DNA of 11,358 nt from Deltaproteobacteria bacterium (GTDB taxonomy: Bacteria; Desulfobacterota; Syntrophorhabdia; Syntrophorhabdales; Syntrophorhabdaceae), in the NCBI GenBank assembly GCA_003506795.1, contig DNYO01000168.1, positions 1 to 11,358 on the forward strand, read 5' to 3'. The notes beneath the pieces are model-generated. The model searched no databases. It was not told where the DNA came from and was given only the letters and a program-made list of their open reading frames with translations. Each line of letters opens with the position of its first letter. Positions within the stretch are counted from its first letter, which is position 1. Position numbers and translations under genes: made by a program. Positions 4,935 through 11,358 of this stretch are shown here, piece by piece.

Positions 4935-6559
4935 TATTGGGCCTCCTTTAAAATTTTCACCAGTTCCAGCTTCTTTACCTTGTTCGTGGCGAGTGTCGTC
5001 GGCAGTTCCTTCATGAATTCCACTCTCCGGGGCACCTTGTAATTGGCCAGCCGCCCCTTGCAGTAATCAATCACCTCTTCCTGCGTGGCGCTCATTCCTT
5101 CGCGCAACACCAGGCAGGCGACGATCACATCGTCCTTCCCTTCCTGGGGAAGGCCGACAACCGCCGCCTGTTCGACGTACGAGAGAGTATAAAGCACTTC
5201 CTCCACTTCGAGAGGGTAAATATTAAAACCGCCCCCGATGATGAGGTCAGACTTTCTTCCAAGGAAATGGAGATAGCCCTTCTCATCCATCATCCCGATG
5301 TCGCTTGTATATATAAAACCATCCTTGTCGACCACTTTCGCCGTCAACTCGGGGTTCATGTAGTAGCCGATCATAAGGTTGCCGCCCCTTAACGCTATCT
5401 CTCCGGGCGTACCCACCGGCAGGGGCTTACGGTTCTCGTCCACAATTCGCGCCTCGGCGCCCCGTACGGGTTTTCCGATGGTGGTCGCCTTTACCTCGGG
5501 CAGATCGTCATAGTCGCTGATGGTGCTGCAGGGGATCTCAGAAAGCCCGTATGCAACGCTGACATTGCATCCCATGTCGCCCTGTACCGCCTTTACAAGC
5601 TCGAGCGGGCATGTCGCCCCGGACATGTATCCGGTCCTCAAGGACGAGATGTCGTATTTCCTGAAGTCCGGCGAGTCGAGCATGTAGGCAAACATCGTCG
5701 GAACGCCGTAAAGGACGGAAACCCGATGCTCATCGACCAATTGAAGGGCGCGCTGTGCGTTGAACACGTCCATGATGACCATTTTGCACCCGCACAGGAT
5801 GGCATGGGAGGGTATGGTAAAACCGCCGAACTCATGGCAGAAAGGCAGGGGATTGAGAAGCACGTCCTCTTCGGTTATCTTCATGCGTTCGGCATTGCGG
5901 ATGCCCGTCCAGACCCGCCCATGGTGGGAGCCAACAACCGCCTTGGGCTGTGATGTCGTGCCCGACGTAAAGAGTATCGAGGCGGGCGCGGCATCCGGTA
6001 CGGCCTGCGCCTTCAACGTTTCTATCTCCTCCCGGCTTGCGCGATAGCTGAAAAGCTCTTCGATATCCGTCATACTCTTCGGCAGAGTCCCCCCGTCCAC
6101 AAATATGTTCTTGAGGTCCGGCAGACCGGGCAGGACTTCTTCCATGATTGCCACAAAATCTGCCTTCAGAAAGGCATTGATCATAAAAAGGAACCTGGCC
6201 GAGGAAAAGCCGAGCATGAAGTTGAGTTCATGTGCCCTGTAGCGTGTGTTCAGGGGAATCATCACGGCACCGGTCTTCAATATCGCAAACTGCAGAAGCA
6301 TATAGCGTATGCTGTTCTGGAACAGCAACCCGCACGGTTCGCCCGACTGCAGCCCCTTCTTTCTCAGAGCCGCCGCGAGGTGGTCGGTGGCGTCGCTGAA
6401 TTCCCTGAACGTCAACGACTGATTCCCGTCGGTAATGAACACCTTGTCCGGATACTTCTTCGCCTGCGCATCAAGCACCTGTGTAAAATTCAACCCTTCA
6501 TATTCCTCAAGCGTGGACACCTCTTGCGGTGCCGCCGCGGCTCTCTTATCTGTGTTCAT
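4934..6559 (-). CDS. AMP-forming acyl-CoA ligase (ANL superfamily)
   Basis: A 541-residue acyl-CoA synthetase that would activate a carboxylic acid with ATP and CoA, releasing AMP and pyrophosphate in the cytoplasm. Motifs appear in order: P-loop TSGTTSQPK (198-206), YGLSE (337-341), YTSD (417-420, usually TGD), hinge GRKSD (434-438) followed by IGGGFNIYPLEVEE (441-454), and a C-terminal catalytic lysine, probably Lys527, in LPTTLATNKV (519-528). Two details differ from the textbook pattern: the Gly after the P-loop lysine is Ala207, and the lysine motif is one residue longer than PKTxxGK. The start at 6557-6559 has GGAGGA 6 nt upstream. The gene lies between the importer genes and the first crotonase, so it probably activates the imported acid. 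The family is too diverse to read the substrate from sequence; medium-chain, aromatic and alicyclic acids are all possible. Confidence 0.93.
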   Translation of the reverse strand: MNTDKRAAAAPQEVSTLEEYEGLNFTQVLDAQAKKYPDKVFITDGNQSLTFREFSDATDHLAAALRKKGLQSGEPCGLLFQNSIRYMLLQFAILKTGAVMIPLNTRYRAHELNFMLGFSSARFLFMINAFLKADFVAIMEEVLPGLPDLKNIFVDGGTLPKSMTDIEELFSYRASREEIETLKAQAVPDAAPASILFTSGTTSQPKAVVGSHHGRVWTGIRNAERMKITEEDVLLNPLPFCHEFGGFTIPSHAILCGCKMVIMDVFNAQRALQLVDEHRVSVLYGVPTMFAYMLDSPDFRKYDISSLRTGYMSGATCPLELVKAVQGDMGCNVSVAYGLSEIPCSTISDYDDLPEVKATTIGKPVRGAEARIVDENRKPLPVGTPGEIALRGGNLMIGYYMNPELTAKVVDKDGFIYTSDIGMMDEKGYLHFLGRKSDLIIGGGFNIYPLEVEEVLYTLSYVEQAAVVGLPQEGKDDVIVACLVLREGMSATQEEVIDYCKGRLANYKVPRRVEFMKELPTTLATNKVKKLELVKILKEAQ

Positions 6560-6624
6560 GTCGTTCCTCCGCAGTAGTCTTCACAATTAGAGAAGTAAAT
6601 AAGCAGCCAGTTCTATGCTCTTTT

Positions 6625-7353
6625 TTAACAAGCCTTCCCGACCAGGCCGAGGTAGGCCTCCCGTACCTCTTTCGACCCTTTCAATACTTTGCAGTCGCCT
6701 TCCATGACAACCTTTCCGAGATCGAGCACGTATCCGCGGTCTGCAAATGAAAGGGCGAGGTTCGCGTTCTGCTCGACGAGCAGGATCGTAAGCCCCTTCT
6801 GTTTCAGCACCTCCAGCGTTTCAAAAATCCTGTCGACAAGGATCGGAGCGAGGCCGAGGGACGGCTCGTCGAGGAGGAGCAATATCGGGTGGCTCATAAG
6901 TGCCATGCCTATAGCCAGCATTTGTTGCTGGCCTCCGGAAAGGCTTCCGGCTTTCTGGTCCAGACGGTCCTTCACTTCCGGGAAAAGCCCGTACACGAAC
7001 TCAAAGTCATTTTTCAGTTCATCCTTCGATATCTTCCTGTAAACAGGATAGCTGCCCATTCTCAGGTTCTGCAAGACCGTATAGTTGCCGAAAATAGGTC
7101 TGCCTTCGGGCACCTGGACTATTCCCATTCTTGTTATTTTATGGGGAGCAACCTTCGCTATTTCCTTTCCTTCAAACTCAATACTGCCCGCTTTGGGCTT
7201 CAAGATCCCGCTTATAGCATTGATCAGCGTTGTCTTTCCTGCCCCGTTATTTCCGATAAGGGTGACGACTTCACCTTTCTTGACGCTCATGGACACACCC
7301 TTGAGCACTCTTACCTGGTCGTATGCGGTTTCGATATTCTTGACCTCAAGCAT
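6625..7353 (-). CDS. livF: HAAT ABC transporter ATP-binding protein, LivF type
   Basis: A 242-residue nucleotide-binding subunit of a HAAT-family importer. It shows Walker A GNNGAGKTT (34-42), Q-loop Gln80 in VQVPEGRPIF, signature LSGGQQQ (138-144), Walker B ILLLLDEP (157-164) and the SLGLAP D-loop. VEQNA (193-197) replaces the usual His switch, as is normal for LivF. PEGRPIF and LLVEQNA separate it from the LivG type. Its ATG lies inside the end of the upstream livG-like gene (8-nt overlap, with GGGAGG 8 nt before the ATG), so the two are translationally coupled. It pairs with the LivG-like subunit on the cytoplasmic face of the permeases. The symbol denotes the family role; the substrate here is probably not leucine, given the linked CoA ligase. 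A 65-nt gap without a terminator separates it from the ligase gene. Confidence 0.92.
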   Translation of the reverse strand: MLEVKNIETAYDQVRVLKGVSMSVKKGEVVTLIGNNGAGKTTLINAISGILKPKAGSIEFEGKEIAKVAPHKITRMGIVQVPEGRPIFGNYTVLQNLRMGSYPVYRKISKDELKNDFEFVYGLFPEVKDRLDQKAGSLSGGQQQMLAIGMALMSHPILLLLDEPSLGLAPILVDRIFETLEVLKQKGLTILLVEQNANLALSFADRGYVLDLGKVVMEGDCKVLKGSKEVREAYLGLVGKAC

Positions 7354-8119
7354 CGTGTGTGCCTCCCTTACCGAGATATGCTTCGATGACTTCCTTGTTG
7401 CGTTGAACTTCTTCCGGAGTCCCGTCGGCTATTTTCACGCCGTAGTTTATGACCGTTATCCTGTCACAGAGTCTCATGACCATCTGCATATCATGCTCCA
7501 CGAGCAGTATCGTCAGACCACCATCGATCAACTTTCTCAGGAAAACACTCAATTCCTCCGTTTCGTTGTGGTTAAGCCCGGCCGCAGGTTCATCAAGGAG
7601 AAGAATCTTGCCTTCGGCCATGAGGATGCGGGCGATCTCGAGGATCCTCTGCCTTCCATAGGGCAGGTTTTTTGCCAGAGACTCACGCAGATGGTAAAGA
7701 CCTACCTTCTCCAGAACCTCTTCCGCTTTCTTCCGGGTCTCAGCAAATTCCCGCTTTCCCCACGGCAATCCGAGGGCTGCCGTCCCCAGCTCCGTTTTTG
7801 TCTTCGTATATCGTCCAGCCATTACATTTTGCAGAACAGTCATTTCATTGAACGTTTTGAGGTTCTGGAAGGTCCTCAGGATACCAAGACGGGCTATCTC
7901 GTGGACCCTCAGATGATGGATCGCATTCCCTTCAAATGTGATTTCGCCTTCAGTTACCGGCAATACTCCGGTAATGAGGTTGAAGAGTGTCGTCTTGCCC
8001 GCGCCGTTCGGCCCTATGATGGCATGGATATCGCCTTGTTTTATGTCGAAGGACACCCCGTCTACCGCTCGAAGTCCTCCAAACTGTTTGCTCACACCCT
8101 TCAAAACAAGCAATTCCAT
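7346..8119 (-). CDS. livG: HAAT ABC transporter ATP-binding protein, LivG type
   Basis: A 257-residue ATPase subunit with Walker A GPNGAGKTT (36-44), Q-loop in RTFQNLKTF (82-90, Gln85), signature LPYGRQR (152-158), Walker B ILLLDEP (172-178) and switch His209 in LLVEHDM. The LPYGxQR signature in place of LSGGQ, and the longer insert between Q-loop and signature, are typical of LivG rather than LivF. AAGGAG stands 6 nt before the ATG. It follows the livM-like gene by 36 nt and overlaps the livF-like gene. It forms the heterodimeric motor with LivF that drives uptake through the LivH/LivM pore. Nothing in the sequence indicates which solute is carried. Confidence 0.93.
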   Translation of the reverse strand: MELLVLKGVSKQFGGLRAVDGVSFDIKQGDIHAIIGPNGAGKTTLFNLITGVLPVTEGEITFEGNAIHHLRVHEIARLGILRTFQNLKTFNEMTVLQNVMAGRYTKTKTELGTAALGLPWGKREFAETRKKAEEVLEKVGLYHLRESLAKNLPYGRQRILEIARILMAEGKILLLDEPAAGLNHNETEELSVFLRKLIDGGLTILLVEHDMQMVMRLCDRITVINYGVKIADGTPEEVQRNKEVIEAYLGKGGTHDA

Positions 8120-8155
8120 TGTCAGCTCCTTTAACTAGATCTAAAAAATCTTCTC

Positions 8156-9142
8156 CTAAACCTGTTCCCTTTCCGCAGCCTCTTCCGGCTCACTGACCTT
8201 TTCGCCACCTAACTTCCCGCGGACAAAACCGACAAATGACGAAAACAGGCCGACTATTCCTTTGGGCGCAAAGATCACCACCAGAAGCAGGATGACCCCG
8301 TATACAAGGAGCCGGTATTCTTCAAACTCATAGAGAAATTCGGGGAGAAGCGTAATAACGACCGCTCCGACCACGCTTCCCGCCATGCTTGCCAGGCCAC
8401 CCACGACGATGATGACAAGCACCTCGATCGACAGGGGGAGGGCAAAGCTCTCAGGACTTACAAAAAGCGTCAGGTGAGCGTAGATCGAACCCGCAAACGC
8501 GGCAAGGGCCCCTGAAATTGCGAAGACCATCACCTTGTAATAGAGGACATTGACACCGAGTGATTCGGCGGCCTCCTCGTTTTCCCGGATAGTCTCGAGG
8601 GCAATACCCACTCGCGAATTAACCAGGTTTCGTATCATGATAAAGATGATTAATGTGAATAGAGCGACGAAATAGTACAAAGCGACGCCTTGCAGCGGAT
8701 ACCCGAAGATCGTCGGCGCCTGTATCCCCATAACGCCTTCAGCCCCGTTCGTGAGCCACTTGGCATTAAGCAGGAAAAGCGTCGTCACCAGGCATAGCGC
8801 AAGGGTTGCCAGGGCGAGGTAATGGTCCTTCAGCTTCAGGGTGGGTATACCTATGAATATCGCCACGATCACGGCAAAAATTATTGCGATAGGCGTCGTC
8901 ACCCAGAAGGAGAGTCCGGCATGTACCTCCAGAAGTGACGTCGCATACGCTCCTATGGCGTAAAAAGTGGCATGAGCGAGCGATATCTGGCCCGTATAAC
9001 CAAAGAGAAGATTGAGGCCGACAGCCAGGATTACCATGATCCCTATCATGACGGCTGTATGAACATAATAAGGATTGGTGGTGAACATCGGCCAGATGCC
9101 CAGAAAGACCACTAACGCTGCAATTGATAGTTTTTTCAACAT
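8156..9142 (-). CDS. livM: HAAT ABC transporter permease, LivM type
   Basis: A 328-residue polytopic inner-membrane protein with about eight to ten hydrophobic segments. Family hallmarks are GLNLLFGYTGQISLAHA (42-58), LKDHYLALATLAL (104-116), LTNGAEGV (130-137) and a cytoplasmic coupling loop with ALETIRENEEAAESLGV (181-197) preceding a hydrophobic segment. A second conserved block, VVGGLASMAGSVVGA (246-260), precedes the last membrane spans and an acidic cytoplasmic tail (about 310-328). GGGGAG lies 8 nt before the ATG. The gene begins 19 nt after the livH-like stop. With the LivH-type subunit it forms the translocation channel. The length is at the short end for LivM, which often has an N-terminal extension of extra membrane segments, so this is the compact form. 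Confidence 0.93.
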   Translation of the reverse strand: MLKKLSIAALVVFLGIWPMFTTNPYYVHTAVMIGIMVILAVGLNLLFGYTGQISLAHATFYAIGAYATSLLEVHAGLSFWVTTPIAIIFAVIVAIFIGIPTLKLKDHYLALATLALCLVTTLFLLNAKWLTNGAEGVMGIQAPTIFGYPLQGVALYYFVALFTLIIFIMIRNLVNSRVGIALETIRENEEAAESLGVNVLYYKVMVFAISGALAAFAGSIYAHLTLFVSPESFALPLSIEVLVIIVVGGLASMAGSVVGAVVITLLPEFLYEFEEYRLLVYGVILLLVVIFAPKGIVGLFSSFVGFVRGKLGGEKVSEPEEAAEREQV

Positions 9143-9161
9143 GACCTGTACTCCCCTTTAC

Positions 9162-10028
9162 TTAGCGGCTTGAAACACCCAGAATCCCCTGCGGCCGCAC
9201 GTAAAGTACGACGAGCAGGATGATGAAGGCCATAATAGTCGAATATGCGGTCGAAATATACACGCCCAGGACTGCTTCCAGAAGACCAAGAAGCAGCCCG
9301 CCGATAATGGCGCCAACGGGAGATCCCATTCCGCCGATTGCCGCGGCGCAAAAACCCTTTATTCCAAGATCGAAGCCGATGAAGCTCGAAACGAAGGAGA
9401 TCGGACCAACCACGACGCCTGCCAGTGCGGATGAAGCCCCGGACAGGATAAAAGATGTGATGATCATCCCCCGCACATTCACTCCGCAAAGATGCGCCAT
9501 CTTCGGATTGAAGGCCGAAGCCACCAGGGCCATACCAAACATGGTTTTCGAAAAGAAATACCACAAGAGGAACATGGAAACCACGGCAGCGCCGATTACG
9601 GCCACACTCTGGGACTGTATGCTCGAATTCCCCAGATTAAAGATCTCCTGTGAAAAAAAACCCTGAATAACGAGGGGATATTTTCCCCAGATAACCTCCG
9701 CAAGATTTTTGAAAATGATGGAGAACGAGATGAATGAGCAGACCATCATCACGATACTTGCGCCCTTCTTGCGTAAAGGGTTGATGGCAAGCGCCTCAAT
9801 CAGAACGGCAACCAGGGCGATTGTGACAAGTGAAAGAAAAAGGCTCACGATAAAGGGGAGCTTCAGCACTACCGTTCCCGTGTAGTGCATCATGGCCCCC
9901 AGCATGAGGAACTCGCCTTGCGCGAAGTTCATGATCTGGCTGGAGTTGAAAACCAGGGCAAACCCGAATCCTACCATGGCGTAGATGCAGCCCATTGTTA
10001 TTCCCGATATGATGATCTGTAAAATCAC
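9162..10028 (-). CDS. livH: HAAT ABC transporter permease, LivH type (GTG start)
   Basis: A 288-residue membrane protein with about eight hydrophobic segments. Typical LivH features are GFALVFNSSQIMNFAQGEFLM (22-42), the coupling-loop region FGMALVASAFNPKMAHLCGV (164-183), GGMGSPVGAIIGGLLLGLLE (232-251) and the terminal YVRPQGILG (276-284). The start is GTG (10026-10028), supported by GGAGGA 4 nt upstream; the next ATG, at codon 12, would remove the start of the first membrane segment. It is the first gene after the binding protein, with a large stem-loop between them, and its ribosome binding site adjoins a sequence that can pair with that stem-loop's apex (10038-10078). It forms the channel with the LivM-like protein. 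Confidence 0.93.
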   Translation of the reverse strand: MILQIIISGITMGCIYAMVGFGFALVFNSSQIMNFAQGEFLMLGAMMHYTGTVVLKLPFIVSLFLSLVTIALVAVLIEALAINPLRKKGASIVMMVCSFISFSIIFKNLAEVIWGKYPLVIQGFFSQEIFNLGNSSIQSQSVAVIGAAVVSMFLLWYFFSKTMFGMALVASAFNPKMAHLCGVNVRGMIITSFILSGASSALAGVVVGPISFVSSFIGFDLGIKGFCAAAIGGMGSPVGAIIGGLLLGLLEAVLGVYISTAYSTIMAFIILLVVLYVRPQGILGVSSR

Positions 10029-10037
10029 TGTTTCCTC

Positions 10038-10078
10038 CGGGCGAGTCAGACCCCGGGACGGGATGAATTGCTCGCCCG
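10038..10078 (-). promoter_or_regulatory. Possible loop-to-leader pairing next to the livH ribosome binding site
   Basis: CGGGCGAG (10038-10045) and CTCGCCCG (10071-10078) are exact 8-bp complements. On the transcript, one arm touches the livH GGAGGA and the other lies at the base of the apical loop of the 10047-10089 hairpin. The order relative to the hairpin arms is interleaved, so a pseudoknot or a competing fold could control access to the livH start. No ligand or regulator is known. Confidence 0.4.
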
Positions 10079-10089
10079 CCCCGGGTCTG
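10047..10089 (-). other. Strong intercistronic stem-loop between binding-protein gene and livH
   Basis: CAGACCCCGGGACGGG (10047-10062) pairs with CCCGCCCCGGGTCTG (10075-10089): 7 bp, one bulged C, 3 bp, one A-C mismatch and 4 bp, closing a 12-nt loop. It begins 10 nt after the binding-protein stop. On the minus strand no U-tract follows, so it is probably an mRNA-protecting or partial-attenuation structure rather than an intrinsic terminator. Such elements are known to let binding-protein genes be expressed above the permease genes of the same operon. Confidence 0.7.
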
Positions 10090-10099
10090 TATCAGATAG

Positions 10100-11239
10100 T
10101 TATTTCAGCATTTCGTAGTCGTTGTTGTGGATCTTCCAGAGAGCGAGCTGGGAAGCGTCGATAGCGTTTTTCCGGGTGCTGCTCCATGCGAATGAGCTGC
10201 CCACCTTGCAGGTGGCGCCGTTGACCGTGATGCCCGCACGCATTGCGTCCGCCAATGCCTGACCGCCCTGCCCCTTGCTCTTTTCCAGTGCCTTGGCCAG
10301 CCCGTAGATGGCATCATATGCCTGGGTTGCCGGGTGGTAGGTGGGAATGACATTATAACGGGCCCTATACCTCTTGATGAACTCCTTGAACTGCGGTTTG
10401 TTGCCATCGACTGTGTCTGCAAAGATCCAGCCTTCCAGCTTGTCGGCAGCTTTCAGGGTGATGCGCATACCGAGGCCATTGTTTCCCGCAACAGGTACGT
10501 CGTAGTTGATCTGTTTCATCAGCTTTCCGATCGTGATGGCGTCGGCGCCGACAACGCTCGCGCAGATGAAGTCCGCGCCGGCATTTTTAATCCTGGTGAT
10601 CTGAGGCATGAGATTCAGGGTGTTGACCTCGAACTTCTCTTCGATGACCACCTTAATCCCTCTCTTCGCAAAGGCCTTCTTGAACTCCGTGGCTCCGCCC
10701 TCGCCGAGACCCGATGTGTCGTGAAGCAGGGCGAACTTTTTGTATTTCCCGGCGACGAGATCTACGATACCTTGCACCTGATCGCTCCATTTACATGCGG
10801 AGCCGAAGATGAACGGCATGTCGTTGCTGAAAATCGCGTCGTTGATGGCCGGTGTGACCATGACGGTTTTCGCCGTGTTGGCAACCTGGCGGGTGGCAAG
10901 TGCGCAGCCGGAACCGGCGGGCCCGAGAACGACCGTAACCTTGTCCTTGTTAATGAGCCTCTGGATGCCGCTTACGGATTTTGACGGGCTGTTCTCGTCA
11001 TCAACGATGACCGGCTCGAGTTTCCTCTTTACCGTCCCGCACTGGACACCGCCCTTGGCATTGATCTCCTCAATGGCAAGTTTGGCTCCTTGCAGCATCG
11101 GCTCACCGATGTCCGACGCCGGACCCGTAAAGACACCGAGGATACCGATCTTGATCGGCTCTTCAGCATAAGACACCGGGGTCACGGTAAACGCGAATAA
11201 GACGGCGATACCAACCAATAACACCAAAAGTCTTTTCAT
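10100..11239 (-). CDS. HAAT ABC transporter periplasmic substrate-binding protein
   Basis: A 379-residue periplasmic receptor with a Sec signal peptide: MKR, hydrophobic core (about 4-20), and SYA with probable cleavage after Ala25. The mature part has the two-lobe Peripla_BP_6 layout: IKIGILGVFTGPASDIGE (29-46), LAIEEINAKGGV (54-65), VVLGPAGSGCALATRQVA (103-120), FICASVVGADA (224-234) and TYHPATQAYDAIYGLAKAL (300-318). Five cysteines (67, 112, 149, 226, 344) are present in the mature chain, so one or more disulfides are possible. AAGGAGG lies 6 nt before the ATG. It heads the importer genes and should deliver the ligand to LivHM. With a CoA ligase and acyl-CoA enzymes downstream, a carboxylic acid (aromatic, alicyclic or aliphatic) is more likely than an amino acid, but that is inference. 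Confidence 0.93.
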   Translation of the reverse strand: MKRLLVLLVGIAVLFAFTVTPVSYAEEPIKIGILGVFTGPASDIGEPMLQGAKLAIEEINAKGGVQCGTVKRKLEPVIVDDENSPSKSVSGIQRLINKDKVTVVLGPAGSGCALATRQVANTAKTVMVTPAINDAIFSNDMPFIFGSACKWSDQVQGIVDLVAGKYKKFALLHDTSGLGEGGATEFKKAFAKRGIKVVIEEKFEVNTLNLMPQITRIKNAGADFICASVVGADAITIGKLMKQINYDVPVAGNNGLGMRITLKAADKLEGWIFADTVDGNKPQFKEFIKRYRARYNVIPTYHPATQAYDAIYGLAKALEKSKGQGGQALADAMRAGITVNGATCKVGSSFAWSSTRKNAIDASQLALWKIHNNDYEMLK

Positions 11240-11358
11240 TATCCCCTCCTTGGGAGTTTAGTTGAGTCTTTCATCCTTACACTTTCCGTCCTGTCTATGT
11301 GATATCCGCCGGGTTTTCGCATCATGTCTTTCGCGAATCCTTGGACATGGCGATTGAG
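11240..11358 (-). other. Upstream region of the operon; possible tail of a preceding gene
   Basis: No convincing -35/-10 or sigma-54 element is visible. Two minus-strand frames are open from the window edge. One runs 38 codons to a TAA whose last A is the first base of the binding-protein ATG (TAATG). The other ends in TGA at 11322-11324 with a short tail ending KDSRKT. Either could be the end of an upstream gene, in which case the operon begins outside the window; neither tail is recognisable. A TTCGCGAA palindrome lies at 11330-11337. Confidence 0.3.

Noticed and set aside
2075..6559. Bile-acid (bai) operon, because ligase plus FadH-like flavoprotein resemble baiB and baiCD
   Set aside because: No baiE, baiA or baiF homologue is present, the uptake system is ABC rather than a BaiG-type permease, and the crotonases have no bai counterpart.
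7085..8134. Long plus-strand open frame (349 codons)
   Set aside because: It lies antisense to the livF/livG-like genes, which have intact Walker, signature and switch motifs; the translated plus-strand product shows no recognisable domain.
9136..9564. Minus-strand frame overlapping the livH 3' half, considered as a frameshifted piece
   Set aside because: The livH-like frame is intact through its C-terminal YVRPQGILG motif; the other frame lacks transmembrane character.
1..11358. tRNA, rRNA, CRISPR array or intact transposase
   Set aside because: None was seen on either strand; the only repeats are the short ones listed at 996-1203 and the hairpin at 10038-10089.

Overview
The window reads as part of a catabolic gene cluster from an anaerobic or facultatively anaerobic bacterium of moderate G+C content. 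The gene set (a HAAT-type ABC importer, an acyl-CoA ligase, crotonases and an Fe-S/flavin dienoyl-CoA-reductase-like enzyme) would fit a Desulfobacterota or syntrophic-type organism. That assignment is inference from gene content; no marker gene is present. Every supported gene is on the minus strand, so transcription runs from the right edge to the left edge.

Right to left: 11240-11358 is a leader or upstream gene tail with no convincing promoter. Then come a substrate-binding protein (10100-11239), two permeases (livH-like 9162-10028, livM-like 8156-9142) and two ATPases (livG-like 7346-8119, livF-like 6625-7353), a complete branched-chain-amino-acid-type (HAAT) importer. It is followed by an AMP-forming acyl-CoA ligase (4934-6559), a crotonase (4152-4934), a 2,4-dienoyl-CoA reductase/old-yellow-enzyme family flavoprotein (2075 to about 4102 or 4144) and a second, closely related crotonase (1254-2015). 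Gaps are short or the genes overlap (livG/livF by 8 nt, ligase/crotonase by TAATG), so these nine genes probably form one operon. A 241-nt gap (1013-1253) holds tandem repeats, inverted repeats and a candidate promoter for a TetR-family regulator (317-1012). The 5' part of another HAAT-type substrate-binding protein runs off the left edge (1-236).

Working model (inference): the importer brings in a carboxylic acid, the ligase makes its CoA thioester, and the crotonases plus the flavoprotein move or reduce double bonds in an unsaturated acyl-CoA. The TetR protein, which resembles fatty-acid-responsive FadR types, senses the acid or its CoA ester. No acyl-CoA dehydrogenase, 3-hydroxyacyl-CoA dehydrogenase or thiolase lies in the window, so the pathway is completed elsewhere. 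The substrate cannot be named from this sequence.

Most notable: both crotonases lack both glutamates of classical enoyl-CoA hydratase but keep a candidate aspartate; the flavoprotein has a shifted Fe-S cysteine and probably lacks the FadH histidine proton donor; there is a strong stem-loop between the binding-protein gene and livH whose loop can pair next to the livH ribosome binding site; and a set of palindromes overlaps the tetR promoter and start. No RNA genes, CRISPR arrays or intact mobile elements were seen.
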